A stretch of 7,433 nt of DNA from contig DASYSA010000504.1 in NCBI GenBank assembly GCA_036003885.1, positions 1-7,433 of the forward strand. Reading direction: 5' to 3'. The stretch comes from DASYSA01 sp036003885. Lineage in GTDB: Bacteria; Acidobacteriota; Blastocatellia; UBA7656. Below are positions 1-6,028 of the stretch, in pieces. The position numbers and the translations under genes are program-made. Numbering within the stretch: the first letter of the stretch is position 1; each line of letters begins with the position of its first letter. The notes under the pieces are model-generated. The model was not told the origin of the DNA. It saw only the letters and a program-made list of their open reading frames with translations, and made no database searches.

Positions 1-181
1 CTGTTGAGAGATTCAGCTTATCAAGCATCTGTTCGAAGCCGCCGCGCCCGGGCCCGCGCGAAGACGACCACTGATGACCGCGATAGATGTTCAGTGTCAG
101 AACTCCAGCGACGAACCCGACAACGAAAATAACTATCACCGCGAGGCGAACCTGCCATTTGTTCCCGGGGCTATTGTCCAT
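1..181 (-). CDS. Membrane-anchored Spy/CpxP/CnrX-like periplasmic protein (N-terminal fragment)
   Basis: This is the first 60 codons of a gene that runs off the left edge of the window. It starts at ATG 181, inside the end of the anti-sigma gene; the two overlap by 11 bp, which suggests translational coupling. The visible protein has a short polar N-terminus (MDNSPGNKWQVR), one hydrophobic segment at about residues 13-32, then a Gly/Arg-rich linker and the start of a helix reading FEQMLDKLNLST. A membrane anchor followed by 'LxLS/T' at this point is typical of the Spy/CpxP/CnrX (periplasmic heavy-metal sensor or resistance) class, where the LTxxQ motif starts the helical domain. Its place directly behind a sigma/anti-sigma pair fits a periplasmic sensor that acts on the anti-sigma factor. 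Only the beginning is visible, so the family call is inference; an unrelated small membrane protein is possible. Confidence 0.6.
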   Translation of the reverse strand, partial: MDNSPGNKWQVRLAVIVIFVVGFVAGVLTLNIYRGHQWSSSRGPGRGGFEQMLDKLNLST

Positions 182-659
182 TCTCATCCTCCGGTTCATA
201 CATTGTCGCGATCAGTTCATCGTAGGCCAGGTTGTCATCGTCGAGGTCGCCCTGCTCGAACACTACATACTCCGGTGAATAGATATTCTGGCTGGGTGTC
301 ACCGGGGGCGATTGCATCCGGGAATCCAAAACCGTCAGCGTCACAAGAATCACTAACAGGGCAGTCATCGTCGACGCGAGCGTTCCGGCGGCTCTCCACA
401 TTCTTACGAGGGCGGGCACTTCCGGCGACAGATGTCTCTCTCGAAGCGCCGCCATCACTCGCGTTTGGAAGAAGGGTCCGACCTCTGTTGCTTCCGAGGC
501 TCGGGCCAGGATAAGAGCGGCTGAAATGCGCGCTGCATCGTAGGCCCGCTTGCACTCGGAGCACCGAGCGACATGAGATTCCGCGTTTGCGATCTCGCCT
601 TCGCTCAGGCCGCCAATCGGCTTCTCTTCGAGCATTCTTATGATGTGCGTCTCTCGCAT
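171..659 (-). CDS. Anti-sigma factor with HC2-type zinc finger and one transmembrane segment
   Basis: A 162-residue protein from ATG 659. A TTG at 674 in the same frame, with an AGGGA Shine-Dalgarno-like sequence just ahead of it, would add five residues (MSGRA). The N-terminal part carries the anti-sigma zinc-finger signature H29-x3-C33-x2-C36 in the context HVARCSECKRAYDA. Members of this family use that domain to hold an ECF sigma factor inactive. A single hydrophobic stretch at about residues 92-111 (LASTMTALLVILVTLTVL) would span the membrane and leave an acidic C-terminal tail of about 50 residues (EQGDLDDDNLAYDE) outside the cytoplasm. The gene starts 13-28 bp after the sigma stop codon and overlaps the next gene by 11 bp, so the three genes are almost surely one transcript. 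The likely role is to sequester the neighbouring sigma factor until an envelope signal arrives. Confidence 0.87.
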   Translation of the reverse strand: MRETHIIRMLEEKPIGGLSEGEIANAESHVARCSECKRAYDAARISAALILARASEATEVGPFFQTRVMAALRERHLSPEVPALVRMWRAAGTLASTMTALLVILVTLTVLDSRMQSPPVTPSQNIYSPEYVVFEQGDLDDDNLAYDELIATMYEPEDENGQ

Positions 660-687
660 GGCTCTACCCGACAATATTTCCCTGGCG

Positions 688-1242
688 CTAACGCTCGAGC
701 AACTTCTCTACCGCTTTGCGCATTCGTCGGCGTGCGCGAAATGCTCGTACTTTTACCTTGGATCTGCTCCAACCAGTCATTTCAGCCACTTCTGCGACCG
801 AAAGATGATCGCCGTCAATAGCCATCAACACGAGCCGATCATCCGCCGGCAACTCGCTCAGCACTTTCTCAGCGAGGTCGAATGCGACGAGGCCGCGCTC
901 GCTTGCACGATGCCGCTCGATGGAAGCCGCGGCCGATTGGTTCTCTAACCATTCGCCTTCCTCGGCGGTCAACGGCGAAACTGATAACTCCGGTTGCCGC
1001 TTCGCGTTCCTCAGAGTGTTCAGGCACAGATTCGTTGTCAGGCGCGTCAGCCATCCTTCGAAAGAGCCGAAACCCTTATAGGTCGAAAGCTGAGTGTAGG
1101 CTTTGAGGAAGGCTTCCTGCGCAACATCTTCAACCTGGGCCGGCTGCCGGAAGAATCGACTGGCCGTACGAAAGACTCGGGGACTGTGCCGGCGCACGAT
1201 CTCCTCGAACGCACTCTCATCCCCTTCGCGCGCCAGGCTCAC
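688..1242 (-). CDS. RpoE-like ECF RNA polymerase sigma factor
   Basis: This directs RNA polymerase to a stress regulon. With the GTG at 1242 as residue 1, region 2 covers about residues 8-80, with the core-binding helix VEDVAQEAFLKAY at 37-49 and the promoter-melting stretch GWLTRLTTNLCLNTLR at 63-78. Region 4 covers about 123-177, with LSELPADDRLVLM followed by the helix-turn-helix VAEVAEMTGWSRSKVKVRAFRARRRM. Length is normal for the group. The start is doubtful. The reading frame is open upstream to a TGA at 1296-1294 and encodes an extra LTIEIEQASDLELV; a D-x-x-L-V stretch ahead of region 2 is common in ECF factors. A CTG at 1281 has GGGAG five bases upstream, whereas the GTG has no good ribosome-binding site. 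The gene sits between a Spy-like gene and its probable anti-sigma factor. Confidence 0.92.
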   Translation of the reverse strand: MSLAREGDESAFEEIVRRHSPRVFRTASRFFRQPAQVEDVAQEAFLKAYTQLSTYKGFGSFEGWLTRLTTNLCLNTLRNAKRQPELSVSPLTAEEGEWLENQSAAASIERHRASERGLVAFDLAEKVLSELPADDRLVLMAIDGDHLSVAEVAEMTGWSRSKVKVRAFRARRRMRKAVEKLLER

Positions 1243-1311
1243 CAGTTCCAGGTCCGAAGCCTGTTCGATCTCGATTGTCAGAGCCGCTCCCGATCAACAC
1301 ATTTCAGAATG

Positions 1312-1337
1312 GCAGGCCCGGACCTGGCCGGGCCTGC
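1312..1337 (-). terminator. Strong GC hairpin between spy-like gene and sigma gene
   Basis: Positions 1312-1321 and 1328-1337 form a perfect 10-bp inverted repeat (GCAGGCCCGG / CCGGGCCTGC) with a 6-base loop. It begins 9 bp past the stop of the spy-like gene. On the minus-strand transcript it is not followed by a run of U, so it is not a classical intrinsic terminator. More likely it is a partial terminator, or an RNA end protector that raises the level of the upstream spy-like mRNA relative to the sigma gene. The hairpin is seen; its function is inferred. Confidence 0.5.
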
Positions 1338-1346
1338 GGTCGATGG

Positions 1347-1847
1347 TTACCTGGGCTGCTTCTTGTTAGCACCCCTTTCGGCCCACTTTGATTTGAGCTG
1401 TTGCCGTGTTTGCTCGAGCTTCGCCTTCTGGTCCGCCGTCAGGACTGAAAGCATCTCCCGGTGGATGCGATGCTGCTCGCCCTGCAGCTTCGCCTCGAGT
1501 GGCGCTATCTCGGTGAGCTTCTGTGTTACGAGAGCCTCATTGAACGCGCCGTCCTGACTCGCCTGCCGAATCTCCTGCCGTTTGGCGTGTATCTGCTCCA
1601 TTATGGGTCGGAGGGTTTGACTGTGGCTTTCGCGGATCTGCTTCATCTGAGCCTTCTGCGCGTCGGTCAGATCAAGACCTCGGAAACCCATCATGCCCCT
1701 GCCGCCTCGTCCGCCTTGCTCACTCCAATGACCCCGCTCTCTCTTGGCGCCTGCGTCAGTGGATTGTGCGATCGCAACCGGGACGGCCACAGCGATCGCC
1801 ATAATTGCTGCAATTGCGACCTTCTGGATTCTACTTAACTTGCTCAT
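1347..1847 (-). CDS. Secreted Spy/CpxP-like LTxxQ periplasmic protein
   Basis: A 166-residue protein with a clear signal peptide: basic N-terminus MSKLSRIQK, hydrophobic core at residues 10-26, and a likely cleavage after AVPVAIA at about residue 27. The mature part starts with a Gly/Arg-rich linker and then a helical domain holding two copies of the family motif, LTDAQ at 60-64 and LTADQ at 136-140, which is the hallmark of the Spy/CpxP fold. Known members are periplasmic chaperones or regulators induced by envelope stress, and related proteins bind metals. The ATG at 1847 is supported by AGAGG five bases upstream. It is the first gene of the sigma/anti-sigma operon, behind an ECF-type promoter, so it is likely both a target of the sigma factor and part of the response. 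The soluble form contrasts with the membrane-anchored protein at the far end of the operon. Confidence 0.85.
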   Translation of the reverse strand: MSKLSRIQKVAIAAIMAIAVAVPVAIAQSTDAGAKRERGHWSEQGGRGGRGMMGFRGLDLTDAQKAQMKQIRESHSQTLRPIMEQIHAKRQEIRQASQDGAFNEALVTQKLTEIAPLEAKLQGEQHRIHREMLSVLTADQKAKLEQTRQQLKSKWAERGANKKQPR

Positions 1848-1916
1848 CGTTACCTCTACTTCTAAATTGATATGGTTTGATTCCTTTCGCAGGCTCCAAC
1901 CAAGCCTCTAACTCAT

Positions 1917-1945
1917 GAGACACCGAACTCGGCTGAGCGGTTACA
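1917..1945 (-). promoter_or_regulatory. Predicted ECF-type promoter for the spy-sigma-anti-sigma operon
   Basis: Read on the minus strand, TGTAAC (1945-1940) is followed after exactly 17 bp by TGTCTC (1922-1917). An '-AAC' -35 element and a -10 element of the CGTC/TGTC type at 16-17 bp spacing are typical of ECF sigma factors. Transcription would begin near 1909 and leave a leader of about 60 bases before the spy-like ATG. This suggests that the sigma factor activates its own operon. It is a motif match by eye without a known regulon for comparison. Confidence 0.45.
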
Positions 1946-2043
1946 AGCGAGATGGTCGATGCGCCTAAGGAGACGCGTTGAAAACCGCCCTTTGCCACAA
2001 AGGCGCAGAGGTTTAGAGACTTAAAGTGAAGTCCCTATCGGGT

Positions 2044-2217
2044 GGGGTCAGGCCCTCGATTCCGCGATTCGGATTTCAGAAGTTGCCGTGACGGGGTCAG
2101 GCCCTCGATTCCACGATTTGGATTTCAGAAGTTGCCCTGACGGGTCAGGCCCTCGATTCCACGATTTGGATTTCAGGAGTTGCCCTGACGGGGTCAGGCC
2201 CTCGATTCTGCGATTCG
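2044..2217. repeat. 49-bp tandem repeat array, about 3.6 copies
   Basis: Copies lie at 2044-2092, 2093-2141, 2142-2189 (one base shorter) and 2190-2217 (partial, 28 bases). Each opens with GGGGTCAGGCCCTCGATT, followed by a variable CGATTYGGATTTCAG segment and an end reading GCCCTGAC. At the junctions the end of one copy and the start of the next make a small palindrome, CCTGAC-GG(G)-GTCAGG, which suggests a REP-like, hairpin-forming unit. Copies differ at a handful of bases. The array fills most of the space between the spy-like operon promoter and the DUF433 gene. The rest of the 1848-2237 gap outside this array and the ECF promoter shows only a small 6-bp stem (CCTTTG/CAAAGG, 1989-2003) and no gene. 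Confidence 0.9.
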
Positions 2218-2237
2218 TCGTACCCCGACTACGTTGA

Positions 2238-2465
2238 TTACCGAGACAAGTCCACCTCTTCGCGGTGGTTGAGGTAGTAGGCGACAGCAGCGTAGGTGTC
2301 CGCGAGACCCAAAGTTGGGTACTGTTGCACTATCTCTTCCGGTGTCGACCCATCGTGAAATGCGACGACTACAGAATCCAGAGAGACTCTTGTGCCGCCA
2401 ACGCGTATTACCCCATCGGCGTCCTTTCGGAGCGGCGACGAATCTGTTGAGATCATCAGGCTCAT
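2238..2465 (-). CDS. DUF433 antitoxin-like protein, possibly C-terminally shortened
   Basis: A short protein of 75 residues from ATG 2465. A GTG at 2504 in frame would give 88 residues, and an ATG at 2456 gives 72; none has a convincing ribosome-binding site. The core VIRVGGTRVSLDSVVVAFHDGSTPEEIVQQYPTLGLADTYAAVAYYLNHREEVD matches the DUF433 family, a small helical DNA-binding fold usually encoded next to a DUF5615 (PIN-like) toxin. Family members normally run on for 10-25 residues after 'HREEVDAYL', but this one stops at VDLSR. No DUF5615-type gene follows; 20 bp after the stop the 49-bp repeat array begins. It may therefore be an orphan or the remnant of a toxin-antitoxin pair cut by the repeats. 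It is divergent from the VOC gene and shares an 85-124 bp intergenic region with it. Confidence 0.75.
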   Translation of the reverse strand: MSLMISTDSSPLRKDADGVIRVGGTRVSLDSVVVAFHDGSTPEEIVQQYPTLGLADTYAAVAYYLNHREEVDLSR

Positions 2466-2525
2466 AATCGTTTTTATTCTATTCCGCGCTATGAAGTATT
2501 GCACTCCGGTCGGAAGATCTTAACA

Positions 2526-2553
2526 TTGCAATTCCTTCCACTCGCAGTATAAT
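2526..2553 (+). promoter_or_regulatory. Predicted sigma-70 type promoter of the VOC gene
   Basis: A perfect -10 hexamer TATAAT (2548-2553) is preceded at 16 bp by TTGCAA (2526-2531), which matches four of the six bases of TTGACA. Transcription would start near 2560, about 30 bases before the VOC start codon. The ribosome-binding site AAGGAG at 2577-2582 lies inside that short leader. Confidence 0.55.
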
Positions 2554-2589
2554 CCGGTGTCCGCAACCGAACGGAGAAGGAGAATTGAA

Positions 2590-3063
2590 ATGATCATTGG
2601 CGCGCATTCCATCATTTACAGCACCAATCCCGATTCCGACCGTACATTCCTGCGCGATGTGCTCAAACTGCCAAACGTCGATGTGGGCGAAGGATGGCTG
2701 ATCTTCGGGTTGCCGCCGGCGGAAGTTGCCGTGCACCCGTCCGGCGAGAACGACGTGCACGAATTCTATCTGATGTGCGACGACGTCGAGGCGTTCATTG
2801 CGGAGATGAAGAAGCGCAAGATCGACTGCGGCCCGGTGCACAATCAAGGTTGGGGTTTGCTCACGCAGGTGTCGCTGCCGGGAGGCGGAAAGCTCGGCGT
2901 CTATCAACCACGCCACGCGCGACCGAAGTCGATGAGTGCGCGAAAGGCACCGAAGGCGGCGAGCGCGCGGAAAACCGCGAAGAAGCCCGCAAAACTCGCC
3001 ACGAAGAGACCAGCGAAAAAGACTGCGGCCAGGACACCGAAGAAGAAACCGAGAGGACAGTGA
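2590..3063 (+). CDS. VOC (glyoxalase/bleomycin resistance) fold protein with lysine-rich histone H1-like tail
   Basis: A 157-residue protein. The ATG at 2590 is chosen because AAGGAG (2577-2582) sits seven bases upstream; the longer frame from 2557 lacks a site. Residues 1-110 form a single VOC half-barrel pair: GAHSIIYSTNPDSDRTFLRDVL, then EVAVHP, HEFYLMCDDVEAFIAEMKKRKIDC and LPGGGKLGVYQP. H6 and H58 stand where VOC metal ligands often lie. The closing Glu of metal-dependent glyoxalases is not obvious in KLGVYQP, so catalysis is uncertain. Residues 111-157 are quite different: 19 of 47 are Lys or Arg, none is acidic, and the rest are mostly Ala and Pro in AKKPAK / PAKKTA runs like those of histone H1 and bacterial H1-like proteins. 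That tail probably binds DNA or RNA. The substrate is unknown. The gene converges with the large permease gene downstream. Confidence 0.85.
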   Translation: MIIGAHSIIYSTNPDSDRTFLRDVLKLPNVDVGEGWLIFGLPPAEVAVHPSGENDVHEFYLMCDDVEAFIAEMKKRKIDCGPVHNQGWGLLTQVSLPGGGKLGVYQPRHARPKSMSARKAPKAASARKTAKKPAKLATKRPAKKTAARTPKKKPRGQ

Positions 3064-3077
3064 CGCAGCTTCAGTGG

Positions 3078-3201
3078 GTTGTCCGTTGTCATTCGTCCTT
3101 TGTTACCTGGACAAGAACCTGGGTACGCACGCTTCCAGCGTGCCTCCGTGCGCATCCGCGAGCGACAGGTAACTACGGACAACTGACCACAGACGACGGA
3201 C
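3078..3201. repeat. Degraded inverted heptamer-repeat element between convergent genes
   Basis: The left arm has GTTGTCCGT (3078-3086) and GTTACCTG (3102-3109); the right arm has the reverse complements CAGGTAAC (3166-3173) and ACGGACAAC (3175-3183). Both arms read as imperfect 7-bp units: GTTGTCC, GTTGTCA, TTCGTCC, TTTGTTA on the left, and TACGGAC, AACTGAC, CACAGAC, GACGGAC (3174-3201) on the right. The centre holds a perfect stem GCACGCT-TCC-AGCGTGC (3127-3143). The element fills nearly all of the gap between the VOC stop (3063) and the permease stop (3219) and could act as a two-way transcription barrier, although no T-run is present. It resembles a small non-autonomous mobile element, which is inference. 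Confidence 0.65.
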
Positions 3202-3218
3202 TCGGCACTGTCAGCGGT

Positions 3219-6017
3219 CTATTCGTATCGCAATGCCACCAACGGGTCGACTTTCATCGCGCGGCGGGCGGGCACATAACAGGCAAGCAACCCAACCGCG
3301 ATCAGCAGTACGGCGACACCAATAAACGTCAACGGGTCGAGCGCGGGCACCTCGTAGAGGGCGCTTGATATCAGGCGCGTGGCTGCAGCGGCCCCGGCCA
3401 GGCCAACCACAATACCGGCAACAGTCAGCTTCAGTCCCTGCGTCAGCACCATTTGAAAGACTCGAACCGGACGCGCCCCCAGCGCCATGCGAATGCCAAT
3501 CTCGTTGGTCTGTCGCGCTACAAAATAGGACATTGTCCCGTACAGTCCGACGCACACCAACACCAGCGCCAGCAATCCAAAGAACCCGGTGAGCCGTGAG
3601 TACATCCGTTCGAACAAAAGAGCGCTGTCAATCGCCTGCAAGAGTGTTTCGACTCGAGTGATCGGGATGTTCTGATCCGCCCCGGCAACCTCGTTGCGCA
3701 GCGCGGCCACGACCATGCCCGGGTCGCCGCTGGTGCGAACCTCAAACGTCATGCGGGTCGCGGCGTCGAGAGCTTGCAGGTGTGAAAAATACGCCGTCGG
3801 CGGCGGAGACTTTCGCAGGTCGTTGTACTTGGCGTCCCCGACGACGCCCACTATCTCGAAATCACGAGGCCGTTCGACGCTTCCGAAACGCAAGATCTTA
3901 CCAAGCGGATTGTCCCCACCGAAAGCCTCGCGCATCAGAGCGTCATTGATGACGGCGACCTTTGGAGAGCTCCCATCGTCGCGCGCATTCAGAACCCGGC
4001 CCATCAGCATGGGGATGCCGAGTGTGTCGAAGTAGCCTGGGCCGACCAACAGTCGATGGAGGTCCACGCGTTGTTTGTCCGTTGTGACTCCGGGGATGGA
4101 AGCGCTTGAACTGCTCTCGCCGTAACCGACCGGGCCGTGCGAAGAGAAGCTGACCGCGCTGACTCCGGGAACCGCCCCGACGCGGTCCTGGACTTCGCGA
4201 TAGTACTCAGCGAGCCGCGGGCCTTTGTATCCATTCAGTCCCGGTGATACCGAAAAGAGAAGCAGTTGCTGGCGTTCGAATCCGAGCGGAACAGTCTGAA
4301 GCTTCTGGAGGGTGCGCAAGAAGAGCCCCGCACCCACGAGCAACAACAGCGAAAGAGCTACCTGTGCGGACACAAGCACTCTCACGAGGCGCGAGCGACG
4401 CGACCCCAACACGCTCGATGCGCTGCCTTCTTTCAACGCGGCCGTGAGACTCATGCGAGTAGCGCTGAACGCGGGCGCCAGTCCGAAGAGAATACCAGTC
4501 AACAGAGCGATGCCGGCAGTGAAGAGGAGGACTCGCTCGTTCACGTGCAGCGGCAATACGAACCTCTGTCTTCCGCTGGCCACGAGAGCGACCAACAGTT
4601 CGCTGAACCATCGGGCAAACAGGATGCCAAGAAGACCGCCCATCGCTGAAAGCAAGACACTCTCGGTGAGCAGTTGCTGAATCAGTCTCAGTCGTCGCGC
4701 TCCAAGGCTAAGCCGCACAGCAATCTCTCTCTGCCGCGCCGTTGCGCGCGCTAAGAGCAAGCCCGCGACGTTGGCACACGCGATCAAGAGCACCAGTCCC
4801 ACTGCGCACACCAGAACCATCAGAGGTTCAGAAAACCGTCTTCTAAGTTGGTCCAACCCTTTGCCTCCAGGCGAGGTCCGCAGGACAGGCCGATTCTCAT
4901 CCGTCTTGGTGGATCTGGCCAGGTCTTCGACGCCCTGATCGAAGATGACTTCGAGTTCCGCGCGCGCCTGTGTCTCGCTCACCTCCGGCTTCAACCGGCC
5001 CATTGTAACCAGCCACCACGTGCCGGGGGTCACCCAATAAGCTGCCGCCGCTGCGTCTGCCGCAGCGCCGTATTGAACCGGACCAGAATAAGTGATCGCC
5101 TGAAGCAGGCGCGGGTACAGGTGTAACGGAACGAACAGGTCCACGCCGCTCCCCGGCTGCGTTCCGAAGAATTCCGGCGGCGCGACTCCGGCAACGGTCA
5201 ACGGAATGCTGTCGACGACGATGGTTTTGCCGACTACGGCCTCGTCGGCTCCAACCTTGTTTCGCCAGAAGCCGTAGGATAGTACTGCGACAGGTGGAGC
5301 GGCCGCTGAGTCGTCGCTCGGAAGTATGGGGCGGCCGAGGGTCGTTTGAACGCCGAGCCCGTTGAAATAATTTCCGGAGACGGGCTGACAGAGGGCGGAA
5401 TCAGCCTTTCCGTCAATCTGCACGTTGAAAGCGGAAGTGTTTGCGGCGAAGGCAAAGACTTCCGAGAAGCTCGTGCCGCCGGTGCGCATGGCTTCATAGG
5501 TGGGATACGAGAATGATTCGCTTATGAAGCCGCCGCCGCTGGGATCCTCGCGATTGCTGCCCTCCAGATTCTCAACTATTGAAGGCCAGCCCTTTGAGGT
5601 CCACTTGAACAGAAGGAGTTGTTGAGGGTTGCGAACCGGGAGCATCTCGAGCATCACCGCATCTACGACGCTAAAGATAGCCGTGTTGGCTCCGATGCCG
5701 AGAGCCAAGGTCAGCACGGCGACGGCGGTAAAACCGGGGTTCTTTCGCAGCACTCGCAGGCCATAGCGACGGTCTTGAGCCAGCTGGCCCAACAGCATTC
5801 CTGCGCGCACGTCGCGGACTTGTTCCTTCACCTGCTCGACGCCTCCCATTTCGGTGCGCGCCGCGCGGCGGGCTGCGTCAGGATCCATACCCTCGGAGAT
5901 CTTCTCGTCAATCAGCTGTTCGAGGTAGGAATTCACTTCAGCGTCGAGATCCTGGTCGACGCGATCCCTCCGGAAGAGATTCGATATCAGACTTCGAATG
6001 CGAAAGTACAACGACAT
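3219..6017 (-). CDS. ADOP-family ABC transporter permease (MacB/FtsX-like, duplicated)
   Basis: A 932-residue membrane protein from ATG 6017, with AGGGG six bases upstream; an in-frame TTG at 6023 would add two residues. Residues 1-72 form the cytoplasmic prefix domain seen in acidobacterial permeases (FRRDRVDQDLDAEVNSYLEQ... MGGVEQVKEQVRDVR). A first membrane span follows at about 96-118 (GFTAVAVLTLALGIGANTAIF), then a large extracytoplasmic MacB-type domain to about 395. A group of three membrane segments with the EIAVRLSLGA motif (431-440) closes the first FtsX unit. A second span/periplasmic domain begins near 545-568, and a last FtsX unit with EIGIRMALGA (839-848) ends in the family signature VDPLVALRYE. 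The duplication and length fit the acidobacterial duplicated orphan permease family. No ATPase gene is nearby, so an ATPase must come from elsewhere or the protein works differently. Likely substrates are unknown; MacB and LolC/E relatives handle peptides, drugs or lipoproteins. Confidence 0.95.
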   Translation of the reverse strand: MSLYFRIRSLISNLFRRDRVDQDLDAEVNSYLEQLIDEKISEGMDPDAARRAARTEMGGVEQVKEQVRDVRAGMLLGQLAQDRRYGLRVLRKNPGFTAVAVLTLALGIGANTAIFSVVDAVMLEMLPVRNPQQLLLFKWTSKGWPSIVENLEGSNREDPSGGGFISESFSYPTYEAMRTGGTSFSEVFAFAANTSAFNVQIDGKADSALCQPVSGNYFNGLGVQTTLGRPILPSDDSAAAPPVAVLSYGFWRNKVGADEAVVGKTIVVDSIPLTVAGVAPPEFFGTQPGSGVDLFVPLHLYPRLLQAITYSGPVQYGAAADAAAAAYWVTPGTWWLVTMGRLKPEVSETQARAELEVIFDQGVEDLARSTKTDENRPVLRTSPGGKGLDQLRRRFSEPLMVLVCAVGLVLLIACANVAGLLLARATARQREIAVRLSLGARRLRLIQQLLTESVLLSAMGGLLGILFARWFSELLVALVASGRQRFVLPLHVNERVLLFTAGIALLTGILFGLAPAFSATRMSLTAALKEGSASSVLGSRRSRLVRVLVSAQVALSLLLLVGAGLFLRTLQKLQTVPLGFERQQLLLFSVSPGLNGYKGPRLAEYYREVQDRVGAVPGVSAVSFSSHGPVGYGESSSSASIPGVTTDKQRVDLHRLLVGPGYFDTLGIPMLMGRVLNARDDGSSPKVAVINDALMREAFGGDNPLGKILRFGSVERPRDFEIVGVVGDAKYNDLRKSPPPTAYFSHLQALDAATRMTFEVRTSGDPGMVVAALRNEVAGADQNIPITRVETLLQAIDSALLFERMYSRLTGFFGLLALVLVCVGLYGTMSYFVARQTNEIGIRMALGARPVRVFQMVLTQGLKLTVAGIVVGLAGAAAATRLISSALYEVPALDPLTFIGVAVLLIAVGLLACYVPARRAMKVDPLVALRYE

Positions 6018-6023
6018 AATCAA

Positions 6024-6028
6024 CCCCT
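6024..6028 (-). promoter_or_regulatory. Ribosome-binding site of the ADOP permease, abutting the inverted repeat
   Basis: AGGGG on the minus strand, six bases before ATG 6017, decides the start of the permease. It touches the base of the 31-bp inverted repeat (6029-6163) with no spacer, so a folded hairpin in the mRNA would sit immediately upstream of the ribosome-binding site. Confidence 0.55.

Noticed and set aside
74..514. Plus-strand open frames over the sigma, anti-sigma and Spy region
   Set aside because: They lie opposite clearly recognisable minus-strand genes with conserved motifs, and their translations show no domain.
1312..1337. Classical Rho-independent terminator ending the spy-like gene
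   Set aside because: The stem is strong but no U-run follows on the minus strand, so full termination is not supported; it was kept only as a hairpin with uncertain role.
1989..2003. Small CCTTTG/CAAAGG stem as a terminator
   Set aside because: Only 6 bp, no T-run on either strand, and no gene ends into it.
2044..2217. Possible CRISPR array from regularly repeated units
   Set aside because: The whole 49-bp unit repeats, including the would-be spacers, which are nearly identical between copies; no cas genes are near.
4266..4649. Open frames opposite or in other frames of the permease gene
   Set aside because: The permease frame has full-length family motifs from start to end; the others are low-complexity, Arg/Ser-rich shadows of GC-rich codons.
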